Origin: Actinoplanes sp. L3-i22
Lineage (GTDB): Bacteria; Actinomycetota; Actinomycetes; Mycobacteriales; Micromonosporaceae
Length of the DNA stretch: 64,000 nucleotides
Direction: 5' to 3'
Assembly: GCF_019704555.1 (NCBI RefSeq)
Contig: NZ_AP024745.1
Location: 4,472,501-4,536,500, forward strand
The position numbers and the translations under genes are program-made. The notes below the pieces were generated by a model. That model worked only from the letters and a program-made list of their open reading frames with translations, ran no database searches and was not told where the DNA came from. Below, piece by piece: positions 33,409 to 40,987 of this stretch (positions are counted from its first letter, which is position 1; each line of letters begins with the position of its first letter).

Positions 33409-33942
33409 ATGACCTGGAAAACCTGGCCCGCGTACGCCTCGGTGGCCTGGCTGGTGGCGTTCGTCGGCTGGCACGCCCCGCTGCTGTTCGGCTGGGAACC
33501 GTTCCCGGCGACCGACGAGGTGAACCGGGCCGTCTTCGTCGCCTACGACTCCGCGCTGATCGCCATCGCGGCGATCGGGGCGGTGGTGGTCCTGGCCACG
33601 GTGCGCCCGTGGGGACGCCGCTTCCCGTTCCTGCTCCTGTTCGCTCCGCTGGCCTTCGGCAGTTTCCTGCTGTTGCTGCGCGGCGTGCCCGGCTTCGTGG
33701 AGTTCCTCGCCCAGGTCACCGGCCTGGCCCCGGCGGGCCTGGCGGGTCTGCTCGACAAGTCGGTCGCGGCGCCGACCGGCGCGCGGCTGTGGGCCTCCTA
33801 TGCCATCAACGTCTACTTCTTCCTCGGCGCGGTGCTGCTGACCCCGGCCACGGTCCACTTCTGGCGAGGTGCCCGGCCGGGCGCGCCCAGCGGTGGGCCG
33901 GGCGACCCGCATCGCGTCGAGGCCCGGCCGGCGATCCGGTAG
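33409..33942 (+). CDS. Multi-pass membrane protein, unknown
   Basis: 177 residues with four hydrophobic segments: VAWLVAFVGWHAPLLFG, SALIAIAAIGAVVVLATV, FLLLFAPLAFGSFLLLL and NVYFFLGAVLLTPATVH. The order resembles small DoxX- or DUF3995-like membrane proteins, but no firm family match can be made. CGGAGGTCCGTC precedes the ATG. It stands alone, just inside the region that seems inserted between the duplicated junctions. Confidence 0.65.
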   Translation: MTWKTWPAYASVAWLVAFVGWHAPLLFGWEPFPATDEVNRAVFVAYDSALIAIAAIGAVVVLATVRPWGRRFPFLLLFAPLAFGSFLLLLRGVPGFVEFLAQVTGLAPAGLAGLLDKSVAAPTGARLWASYAINVYFFLGAVLLTPATVHFWRGARPGAPSGGPGDPHRVEARPAIR

Positions 33943-34015
33943 CCGGATCGCCCTGGTCGTCACTCGGGGGATCTCGGTCAGCTTCTCCGCCACGTCCTGA
34001 AGACGATGTCCTTGA

Positions 34016-34259
34016 CGTGGTCCGGCTCGGCGCGGCGAATCTCATCGATGCCGAACGTGCATGCGCGTCGATGGCCGCCCGCGATGAATACGCCGCGGCC
34101 GCGGCAGCCGTCCTGCGAGGCGAACTCGCCACCGTCACCGGCGACTTGCGTCGACTTATCGGTGGTCCGAGCACCCCACTCACGACGGTCATCCGTGAAG
34201 CGCTCGAGGCGATCGGCGCCGAGGAGCACGCCGCTGCGTGCCGTCGCCATGGCTCGTGA
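34016..34259 (+). CDS. Short hypothetical ORF, possibly a truncated gene
   Basis: The frame ending at 34259 shows GC-rich third positions and helical content (AANLIDAERACASMAARDEY, then AEEHAAACRRH). The GTG at 34016 is only a guess, because coding-like sequence starts about 30 bases earlier without a start codon. It may be the C-terminal part of a gene whose front was lost. Confidence 0.35.
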
Positions 34260-34394
34260 GCGTGCGGACCTGGGTTCGTCAGGGGGACTGGAACAGTGCC
34301 GAACCTGCCTGGCGCTCCCGACAGCGGGGACCGCGGCTATCGTGTCGGCGGTGCTCCGGTGCCATCGGGTTCGCGAGTCCAGGGGAGGCGATCG

Positions 34395-35246
34395 ATGACG
34401 AGTCCCGGCCCATTACCCGGCGCGGGCCGGGGCCCGGCGGGCGGTCTGTACGCCTGGCTGCTGGACGGCTCCCTGGACACCACCGGCGCGCGGGAGCTGC
34501 TCCCGGAGGACTTCACCGTGCTCGACGTCGCCACCGCGGTCATCCGGGTCGCGGTGCGCACCGGTGACGGCGGCAGTGCCGGACCGGACGGCGTACTCAC
34601 CGTGCTGCGTGGCGTGCGCGACGCCGACCGGGCGGAGCGGGCTGCCCGGGCCCTGGCGAACGACTGGCACCTGGAGGATTACCGGTTCGCCGGGTGGGAC
34701 CACCTTCCGTGGTCGCGTTCCCGGACCGCCCGCTACCGGCTCACCCAGGTCCGGCACGTCGTCCCGCGGCCGCAGGGACGCCGCTGGGCGCTGATCGCCG
34801 GGCCGGTGGTCCCGGACCTGCCGGGGGCGAGCGTGCGGACCCGGGTCCTGCGCGCACGGTGGACCGGGGAGAACGAGGAGATCCAGAAGGCCGGCGCCGT
34901 GTTCGACCGGCTCGTCGACCGGTTCGCCGGGCGGGCCCTGGACCCGGTTCTCGACGACCATCGGGCCGTGGTCGCAGGCGCTCGGCACCAGGCTCAAGAT
35001 TTGGCGCAACTGGGCCGGGACCTGTCCCTGCCCGCTGTCGGGGCCCGCCAGGACGATCTCGTGGAGATCTTCGAGCGGCTCGGCGAGTGCCGCCGGATCG
35101 TGGTCACCGCGATCAGGCAGGTTTCTCAGCTATATCTGCAGATGGTCGGAGATCCCGGGCCGGCCGCGCTGGAGGCCGCCGAGCGGTTGCATCAGGTCGG
35201 TTCCGCGCTCGCCGAACTCACCGTCCCGCCGCCGGCCGGGACCTGA
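34395..35246 (+). CDS. Hypothetical protein, helical C-terminus
   Basis: 283 residues, soluble. The first half is mixed (GLYAWLLDGSLDTTGARELL, WSRSRTARYRLTQVR); the second half is helical and acidic/basic (AQDLAQLGRDLSLP, FERLGECRRIVVTAIRQVSQ). No family is recognised. GGGGAGGCGATCG precedes the ATG. The gap to the MGMT gene is 134 bases with no terminator, so they could share a transcript. Confidence 0.55.
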   Translation: MTSPGPLPGAGRGPAGGLYAWLLDGSLDTTGARELLPEDFTVLDVATAVIRVAVRTGDGGSAGPDGVLTVLRGVRDADRAERAARALANDWHLEDYRFAGWDHLPWSRSRTARYRLTQVRHVVPRPQGRRWALIAGPVVPDLPGASVRTRVLRARWTGENEEIQKAGAVFDRLVDRFAGRALDPVLDDHRAVVAGARHQAQDLAQLGRDLSLPAVGARQDDLVEIFERLGECRRIVVTAIRQVSQLYLQMVGDPGPAALEAAERLHQVGSALAELTVPPPAGT

Positions 35247-35380
35247 TTTCCGCGCCTGCGCCAGGGGCAACGGCAAGGCCCGTGGTCCGGCCGGGTGCAT
35301 GGCGATGTCCGATTCCCGCCAGCATCCGTGGCCGCCGGGCGGCACCGTTGAATCCGAACACATGCTGTGGAGGAGACGAC

Positions 35381-35869
35381 ATGACCGTCGGCACGACGAT
35401 CCCCAGCCCGCTCGGAGAGCTGCTCCTGGTGGGTGCGCAGACCGACACCGGGTTCACCCTGACCTCGCTGTCCATGGGCGACCGGAGGGCCGGGCCGGCC
35501 GTCCGGGCCGCGGCGCCGTTCACGGACGTCGTCCGGCAGCTGGAGGCGTACTTCGCCGGTGAGCTCGAGCGTTTCGACATCGCGTTCACCGTCGGCGGGA
35601 CCGAATTCCAGCAGCGCGTCTGGGCGGCGCTGGAGGACATCCCGTACGGCACGACGACCACGTACGGCGCTCTCGCGGCTCGACTCGGACTGCCCCGCGA
35701 GCGGGTTCAGGCCCTGGGCGCGGCGATCGGCGCCAACCCGCTGCTGCTGGTGCGCCCGTGTCACCGGGTGATCGGCGCGGACGGCACGATGCGCGGCTAC
35801 GCCGGGGGTGTCGAGCGCAAGGTGCAGCTGCTCACCCACGAGGGAGCTCTGCAGCCCGCCCTGCTGTGA
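35381..35869 (+). CDS. ogt: Methylated-DNA-protein-cysteine methyltransferase
   Basis: 162 residues. The suicide active site PCHRVI is present with Cys127, the helix-turn-helix has FQQRVWAALEDIPYG, and the Asn-hinge is at IGANP. It removes methyl groups from O6-methylguanine in DNA by transfer to Cys127, and so is used once. GGAGGAGACGAC precedes the ATG. The size equals the Ogt class; an Ada regulator domain is absent. The 3' end abuts the convergent TnpB-like gene. Confidence 0.95.
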   Translation: MTVGTTIPSPLGELLLVGAQTDTGFTLTSLSMGDRRAGPAVRAAAPFTDVVRQLEAYFAGELERFDIAFTVGGTEFQQRVWAALEDIPYGTTTTYGALAARLGLPRERVQALGAAIGANPLLLVRPCHRVIGADGTMRGYAGGVERKVQLLTHEGALQPALL

Positions 35870-35876
35870 CCGTTCC

Positions 35877-37544
35877 TCAGCGTATTGGCCATAGTTGGTC
35901 AATACGCTGGTCCCGACCGGGGGTCGGGGGCCTCGCGAGCGGTCTTCGAGGCCGGGGAACGCCGGAGTTTCTGGTCGAGGCCGGGCGTGTCTTGTCCACG
36001 GGTGTGGTGCGTGCCGTCTCGACCGGGCCTGGCTGTTCCCTGACGCCCGTGGTGTGGGGTGCGGCCTGGCCGGTAGTTTCCCGGGCGCGATCCGCTGGTC
36101 GTGTCCGGGTGACACCTGACCGTCGCCGCGCCGTGAAGCCGTGGGCGCGTCGTGCGATCACCACCGCCGCGGCGTGATGCCGGGTCGCGGCGGAAGTCTT
36201 CGTTGCTAGGGCGGGTTTCCAGTGCTGCCCGCCCCATTTGGAGGTGTATGCGGGGTCGACGGCGATCACTGCGATCCCGGCGGTGTAGGCCATGCCGGCG
36301 AGACGGTCGCGGAACTGTGCGGTGGGGATCCCGGCGACCGTGCGCCGGAACCGCTTGCCGCGCGCGCCGCGGCCGAGGGTCTCCCGGCCGGTAGTACGGG
36401 CGTCGGCGAAGCCCAGGTTCTCGACCGCGATCGCCGGGCAGCCGTGCAGGTGCGCGAAGTGCAGGGCGTGGCTGATCGCGGCGCGTAGCCGTCCGTCGCG
36501 CTGTGAAGCCGGGCCGGTCAGGTCGAGCCCGATCGTGATCGGGGCGCCGACCGGGTTGCCGTGCGCGTCGATGACATGCGCGGCGAGATGATCGGCGTTC
36601 AGGTCGATACCCAGCAGCCTGCCGCCGGCGAGCGCGTCCAGGCCGGGCGTGTAGGCCGGAACTGTCCAGGAGGCGTCCAGGTACCAGCGGCCCCGCACCG
36701 CATCGAAGCGGATGTCGTAGCGCACCGACTGGTCGGCGGTGACCCGGTCGGCCCACTGCCCGGCCCGGTGGGTGAACGCGACCGGTTCGGTGAGCCGGTA
36801 TCGGCCGCGTCCGGCGTTCGCCAGATGCTTGAGCTGGGACGGGAGCGCGATTGACACGACGCCGCCGGGCGTGACGGTGATGGTGTAGTTGCCGTGCGGG
36901 GCGCCGGTCTCGCCGTCGGCGGTCAGGAACATGCGGGCCGCGTCCCACCGGGCCCGCCACTGCGCCGCGGTGAGCCCGGCGCTGCCGAGCCGGTGGCGGG
37001 TCTTGGCCAGCCGCCGTCCGCCCGCAACGATCGCCGGACGACCATCGGTCAGCCGATCTCGGGCGGCGGTGTGGCGGGCGGCCAAGGCTTGGCGGCGCTG
37101 TTGCTTGGCGGCCCGCTCGCGCCGGCTGGCGTAGCCGGATGTCCGGCCGGCCCGGCCGCCGACCGGGGCGCCGATCCGCCCGTCCAAGGTAATCAGGGCC
37201 TGACCCAGGCTCGACACGTCGGCTTTGAGAGCCCGCATCCCGAGTTGGTATTGGTCTTCGGCGGTCCGGGTGATCGAGCCGGCCCACCGGGAGGTCGTGA
37301 CCGCGGTCAACTCCCGCTTACGCCGCGCGCGCTGGGCGTCCTTGCCGGACACATTGCCGAGCCGGACACGCCTGGCCAGATCAGCCCGATACAGCCCACC
37401 CAAAAAGGCTCCGACCTGTGCCAGGACAGCAGCCTCGCCGGTACTGGGCCGCAGCCTCGTCCGAATGCGGGTGCCCGCAGGCGCGGCGACAACGAACGAC
37501 GCCGCGATCGGCCGCAACGCCTTCCTCCGACGCTTCGCCTTCAC
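35877..37544 (-). CDS. TnpB-like protein lacking the zinc ribbon and last RuvC aspartate
   Basis: About 555 residues. RuvC-I is LLGIDLNADHLAAHVID, RuvC-II AIAVENLGFAD; the C-terminal part DPAYTSKWGGQHW lacks the usual zinc-ribbon cysteines, and the RuvC-III position reads TRHHAAAVVIARRA with His where related proteins have Asp. The family is annotated as IS605 OrfB / TnpB-related in actinomycetes. The GTG at 37544 (VKAKRRRKALRP) is chosen because sequence upstream matches the remnant of a different gene. No TnpA is nearby. Nuclease loss is likely, which recalls TnpB-derived repressors, but DNA binding is untested. Confidence 0.75.
   Translation of the reverse strand: MKAKRRRKALRPIAASFVVAAPAGTRIRTRLRPSTGEAAVLAQVGAFLGGLYRADLARRVRLGNVSGKDAQRARRKRELTAVTTSRWAGSITRTAEDQYQLGMRALKADVSSLGQALITLDGRIGAPVGGRAGRTSGYASRRERAAKQQRRQALAARHTAARDRLTDGRPAIVAGGRRLAKTRHRLGSAGLTAAQWRARWDAARMFLTADGETGAPHGNYTITVTPGGVVSIALPSQLKHLANAGRGRYRLTEPVAFTHRAGQWADRVTADQSVRYDIRFDAVRGRWYLDASWTVPAYTPGLDALAGGRLLGIDLNADHLAAHVIDAHGNPVGAPITIGLDLTGPASQRDGRLRAAISHALHFAHLHGCPAIAVENLGFADARTTGRETLGRGARGKRFRRTVAGIPTAQFRDRLAGMAYTAGIAVIAVDPAYTSKWGGQHWKPALATKTSAATRHHAAAVVIARRAHGFTARRRSGVTRTRPADRARETTGQAAPHTTGVREQPGPVETARTTPVDKTRPASTRNSGVPRPRRPLARPPTPGRDQRIDQLWPIR
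35878..35909 (-). other. Hairpin at the 3' end of the TnpB-like gene
   Basis: CAGCGTATTG pairs perfectly with CAATACGCTG across a 12-base loop and overlaps the stop codon. It may be part of an element end or guide RNA, or end transcription for both convergent genes. Confidence 0.5.
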
Positions 37545-37595
37545 CCGGCGAATAGTACATCCGTTCGACGACGGCCAACAATGACCAACAACCTG

Positions 37596-37675
37596 GTCAG
37601 CTGTCGTGGACCCGCCGCCGTCGGCCGTCGTGGTGACCTTGTCGCCGGTGATCAGGGTGACTGTGGTGGCGGGAC
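37596..37675 (-). pseudogene. Fragment of an S8 (subtilisin-like) peptidase gene
   Basis: Upstream of the TnpB-like start the same frame reads TTVTLITGDKVTTTADGG, which is typical of the propeptide start of secreted actinomycete S8 peptidases. Nothing else of that gene is seen. The TnpB-like gene was probably placed next to or into it. Confidence 0.5.
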
Positions 37676-37781
37676 CGCCTTGACCGGTTCCGCCGCGGCC
37701 GCGGGTGGGCCGCAAGGACGGCGAGTGGGGCGGCACACCGGGCTATCAGCCCACATCCGCGTAATCGCGAACGGGCCGGAG

Positions 37782-38393
37782 TCAGCCGACCGGCTGTGCG
37801 GACTCGGCCGCGTTGCGCTCGGAGTTGATCCGCAGGAGTCCCTCGATGCCGCGCAGGAAGGTGTCGGCCACCAGTGCGGGGTCGTTGAGGCAGCCGGCCG
37901 CCATGGCGCCGTCGCGCAGCATCACGAAATGGCGGGCGGCGGGCTCCGCGGTCGCCGCGTGGACCTGTGCCATCAGCGTGGTGAGCGTGTCCAGGAACCA
38001 CTGCCGGTGCGCGACGATCTCCCGGTGCACGGGGTGGTCCTTGTCCGGGTACTCCGCCGCGGCGTTGAGGAAGGCGCAGCCGCGGAAACCGGGGGACTGG
38101 ATGCGGGCGGAGATGGCGGCGGCGATGGCCGTCAGCAGGTCGACCGGCGACCGGCCGCCGGCGGCGATGGCCGCGTCGACCTGGGTGCGATCCATCTGAT
38201 GGACCTCACGCAGGTAGGCCAGGATCAGATCCTCCTTGCCGGGGAAGTGCCGGTAGAAGGTGGCCCGGGTCACCTTGGCCTCGGCGACGATCCGGTCGAC
38301 GCCGACAGCGTGGATGCCCTCCGAGTAGAAGATCTTGGAGGCGGTGGTGAGGAGCCGGGTCCGGGCCTCGGAAGGACGGGAGTCGAGCGTCAT
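37782..38393 (-). CDS. TetR-family repressor of the adjacent divergent genes
   Basis: 203 residues. Helix-turn-helix IVAEAKVTRATFYRHFPGKEDLI (about 33-55) and a C-terminal ligand domain with GCAFLNAAAEY. ATG 38393 starts MTLDSRPSEAR; an upstream start would pass the operator. Three AGAACGTTCGGTCT-like sites lie in the 150-base gap to the divergent DUF308-like gene, so self-control and control of that operon are very likely. The C-terminal type matches regulators of redox and electrophile defence; the ligand is unknown. Confidence 0.92.
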   Translation of the reverse strand: MTLDSRPSEARTRLLTTASKIFYSEGIHAVGVDRIVAEAKVTRATFYRHFPGKEDLILAYLREVHQMDRTQVDAAIAAGGRSPVDLLTAIAAAISARIQSPGFRGCAFLNAAAEYPDKDHPVHREIVAHRQWFLDTLTTLMAQVHAATAEPAARHFVMLRDGAMAAGCLNDPALVADTFLRGIEGLLRINSERNAAESAQPVG

Positions 38394-38410
38394 CGCGCCA
38401 TCGTAGCGAC

Positions 38411-38519
38411 AGAACGTTCGCTCTCCTAGGCGTGCGGCCACGCCAGATCAGATAGAACGTTCGGTCTTGACATGTCGGCCGGCGGCTCCCATGCTGGGTC
38501 GTGACAGAACGTTCGGTCT
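38411..38519 (+). promoter_or_regulatory. Three TetR operators and a divergent promoter
   Basis: AGAACGTTCGSTCT occurs at 38411-38424, 38454-38467 and 38506-38519 in the same orientation, each with the palindromic core GAACGTTC. A -35 TTGACA at 38467-38472 abuts the middle site; CATGCT at 38490-38495 is a fair -10 with 17 bases between. The repressor would cover the -35 and the start point of the operon beginning at 38548, and the left site the start of its own gene. Confidence 0.75.
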
Positions 38520-38547
38520 CCCTAGCGCTTCCATCGAAGGGGTCATC

Positions 38548-39111
38548 GTGACCACCACCACCGCTGCTTCGCCCGGCATCTCCCAGACGGCGTCCGCGCT
38601 GCGCCGGCTGTACTTCATCCGCTTCGCGTTCGCCATCGTGTGGGCCATCGTGGCGACCACGACCGCGAAGGAGATCAACCCGCTCACGGTGACGCTGTTC
38701 GTGCTCTACCCGCTGTTCGACGTCGGCGCCGCGATCTACGACCTGCGCTCGTCGCGGACCACCAACTCGCCGGCCCTGCTCTACATCAACATCGCGGTCA
38801 GCCTGCTCACCGCGATCGGCCTCGGCGCCGCCGCCGCGTCCGGCATCCCGGCGATGCTGCGGGTCTGGGGCGCCTGGGCGATCGTGGCCGGTCTGGTCCA
38901 GCTGGTCGTGGCGATCCCGCGCCGCACGATGGGCGGCCAGTGGCCGATGATCATCAGCGGCGGCATCTCGGTGCTGGCCGGTGGCTCGTTCATCGCCGGC
39001 GCCGCCGCCGACAACCCGGCACTGACCAACGCGGCCGGCTACGCCGTCCCCGGCGCCATCTTCTTCCTCATCGCCGCCATCCGTCTCGGCCGCGCCGCGA
39101 AGGGCAAATGA
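38548..39111 (+). CDS. DUF308/HdeD-like membrane protein
   Basis: 187 residues with six membrane helices, e.g. IRFAFAIVWAIVATTTA, TVTLFVLYPLFDVGAAI, NIAVSLLTAIGLGAAAA, VWGAWAIVAGLVQLVVA and GYAVPGAIFFLIAAIRL. The layout fits DUF308/HdeD proteins, for which no transport activity is proven. The GTG at 38548 follows GAAGGGGTC. Its stop overlaps the oxidoreductase start, so both are made from the TetR-controlled promoter. Confidence 0.75.
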   Translation: MTTTTAASPGISQTASALRRLYFIRFAFAIVWAIVATTTAKEINPLTVTLFVLYPLFDVGAAIYDLRSSRTTNSPALLYINIAVSLLTAIGLGAAAASGIPAMLRVWGAWAIVAGLVQLVVAIPRRTMGGQWPMIISGGISVLAGGSFIAGAAADNPALTNAAGYAVPGAIFFLIAAIRLGRAAKGK

Positions 39112-40535
39112 CCATGACCACCCTTGCGTACGACGTCATCGTGATCGGCGCCGGTCCGGTCGGGGAGAACGTGGCCGACCGGGCGGTGCAGGGCGGGCTG
39201 AGCGTCGCGATCGTGGAGCGGGAGCTGGTCGGCGGTGAGTGCTCGTACTGGGCGTGCATGCCGACGAAGGCGCTGCTGCGCAGCTCGGCGGCGTTGCGGG
39301 CGGTCCGAAAGTTGCCCGGAGCGCGCGAGGCGGTGACCGGGGACCTCGATGTGGCGGCGGTGCTGGCTCGCCGGGACTCGTTCTCCTCCTACTGGAAGGA
39401 CGACGGTCAGGTCTCCTGGCTGGAGTCGGCCGGGATCGTCCTGCACCGGGGTCAGGGCCGGATCACCGCGGCCCGGACCGTCGAGGTGACCGGCGCGGAC
39501 GGCGCCGCTGTCACGCTGAGCGCCCGGCACGCGGTGGTGGTGGCCACCGGCAGCAGCGCGCTGGTGCCGGACATCGCGGGTCTGCGGGAGTCGAACCCGT
39601 GGACGAGCCGGGAAGCGGCGTCGGCGAAGCAGGTGCCGGGCCGGCTGGTGGTCATCGGCGCCGGTGTGGTCGGTACGGAGATGGCGACCGCGTTCGCCGC
39701 TCTCGGCTCGTCGGTCACCCTGCTCGCCCGCGACGGGGTGCTGCCGCAGGCCGAACCGTTCGCCGGGGACCTGGTCGTCGAGTCGCTGCGCGAGGCCGGG
39801 GTGTCGGTCCGCATCGGCGCCGAAGCGCTCGCCGTCAAGCGCGACGAGTCCGGCACCGTGCACGTCGAGACCGCCGACGGCGAGCAGATCGAGGCCGACG
39901 AGGTCCTGGTCGCGATCGGCCGCACGCCGAACACCCGGGACCTCGGCCTGGACACCATCGGCCTGCAGCCGGGTGGCTGGCTGGCGGTCGACGAGGCACT
40001 GCGGGTGGCCGGTGCCGAGGACTGGCTGTACGCCGCGGGTGACGTCAACCGCCGGGTGCTGCTGACCCACCAGGGCAAATACCAGGCGCGTCAGTTGGGT
40101 GACGCGATCGTGGCCCGGGCCAAGGGCGAGCCGGCCGACACCGGCGCGTGGGGCCGGCACGCGGTCACGGCGGACGAACGGGCGGTGCCGCAGGTGGTGT
40201 TCACCGAGCCGGAGATCGCGTCGGTGGGCCTGACGGCGGCCGCGGCGCAGGCGGCCGGTCTGCGGACCCGGGTCGTCGACTACGACCTCGGCGCCGTCGC
40301 CGGATCGTCCCTGCACGCCGAGGGCTTCAAGGGCCAGGCCCGGATGGTCGTCGACGAGGACCGCAGCGTGATCGTCGGGTTCACCCTCGCCGGTCCGGAC
40401 GTCGCCGAACTCCTGCACGCCGCCACGATCGCGATCGTCGGTGAGGTGCCGATCGACCGGTTGTGGCACGCGGTTCCGTCGTTCCCGACGGTCAGCGAGG
40501 TCTGGCTGCGACTGCTGGAGAGCTACGGGCGCTGA
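39108..40535 (+). CDS. Pyridine nucleotide-disulfide oxidoreductase (class I)
   Basis: 475 residues. FAD-binding VIVIGAGPVGEN (10-21), redox pair Cys45 and Cys50 in GGECSYWACMPTK, NAD(P)-binding VVIGAGVVGTEM, second FAD motif LYAAGDVN, and a dimer domain with VFTEPEIASVG. The catalytic His-Glu of lipoamide dehydrogenase (HPxxxE) is replaced: the end reads AVPSFPTVSEVWL, as in mercuric-reductase-like or quinone-type members with unknown substrates. ATG 39108 overlaps the stop before it. An electrophile or quinone detoxification role under TetR control is plausible. Confidence 0.88.
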   Translation: MTMTTLAYDVIVIGAGPVGENVADRAVQGGLSVAIVERELVGGECSYWACMPTKALLRSSAALRAVRKLPGAREAVTGDLDVAAVLARRDSFSSYWKDDGQVSWLESAGIVLHRGQGRITAARTVEVTGADGAAVTLSARHAVVVATGSSALVPDIAGLRESNPWTSREAASAKQVPGRLVVIGAGVVGTEMATAFAALGSSVTLLARDGVLPQAEPFAGDLVVESLREAGVSVRIGAEALAVKRDESGTVHVETADGEQIEADEVLVAIGRTPNTRDLGLDTIGLQPGGWLAVDEALRVAGAEDWLYAAGDVNRRVLLTHQGKYQARQLGDAIVARAKGEPADTGAWGRHAVTADERAVPQVVFTEPEIASVGLTAAAAQAAGLRTRVVDYDLGAVAGSSLHAEGFKGQARMVVDEDRSVIVGFTLAGPDVAELLHAATIAIVGEVPIDRLWHAVPSFPTVSEVWLRLLESYGR

Positions 40536-40587
40536 CCGCCCGTACCCGCAAATCTTTTGATCCTGTCTTTATCAAGAGGAGAAAATC

Positions 40588-40890
40588 ATGCCTACCAAGA
40601 TCACTCTGGTCATCGACAACCCGGCCGACGCGGAGCAGTTCGAGAAGGTCTACGCCGAGATCAAGGCCGCCGCGGCGAAGTTCCCGAACCTGCGCCGGCT
40701 TGAGTCGGCCAAGGTGTGGCCGAAGGAGGACGGCACCGCGACCCCGGCCTACCGGACCCTCGACCTGTACTTCGACAGCTACGAGGACGCCTCGGCCGCG
40801 GTCGCCACCCCGGTCGCCGGCGAGGTGTTCGGCCCGCTGCTGGGCAGCCAGGTGCCGTTCAAGGGCCTGTTCTCCGACATCGAGGCGTGA
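40588..40890 (+). CDS. EthD-family dimeric alpha-beta barrel protein
   Basis: 100 residues. TKITLVIDNPADAEQFEKVY and DLYFDSYEDASAA fit the ferredoxin-like EthD fold, a small monooxygenase or accessory family. AAGAGGAGAAAATC before the ATG is a very strong ribosome site. Upstream lies TTGATCCTGTCTTTATCAA, an inverted repeat that may be regulatory. A role with the upstream oxidoreductase is likely from position; a strong hairpin follows and ends the unit. Confidence 0.8.
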   Translation: MPTKITLVIDNPADAEQFEKVYAEIKAAAAKFPNLRRLESAKVWPKEDGTATPAYRTLDLYFDSYEDASAAVATPVAGEVFGPLLGSQVPFKGLFSDIEA

Positions 40891-40897
40891 CAACCAC

Positions 40898-40925
40898 GGG
40901 GCCCGCGGAAAGTTCCGCGGGCCCC
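40898..40925 (+). terminator. Terminator of the TetR-controlled operon
   Basis: GGGGCCCGCGGAA pairs with TTCCGCGGGCCCC through 12-13 base pairs over a tiny loop, seven bases after the EthD stop. Confidence 0.85.
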
Positions 40926-40987
40926 GCAGCCTGTTCGTAAGCAATTCGTAAGCGACCGCACCAGTCAGCATTGGACACAATGCAGTC

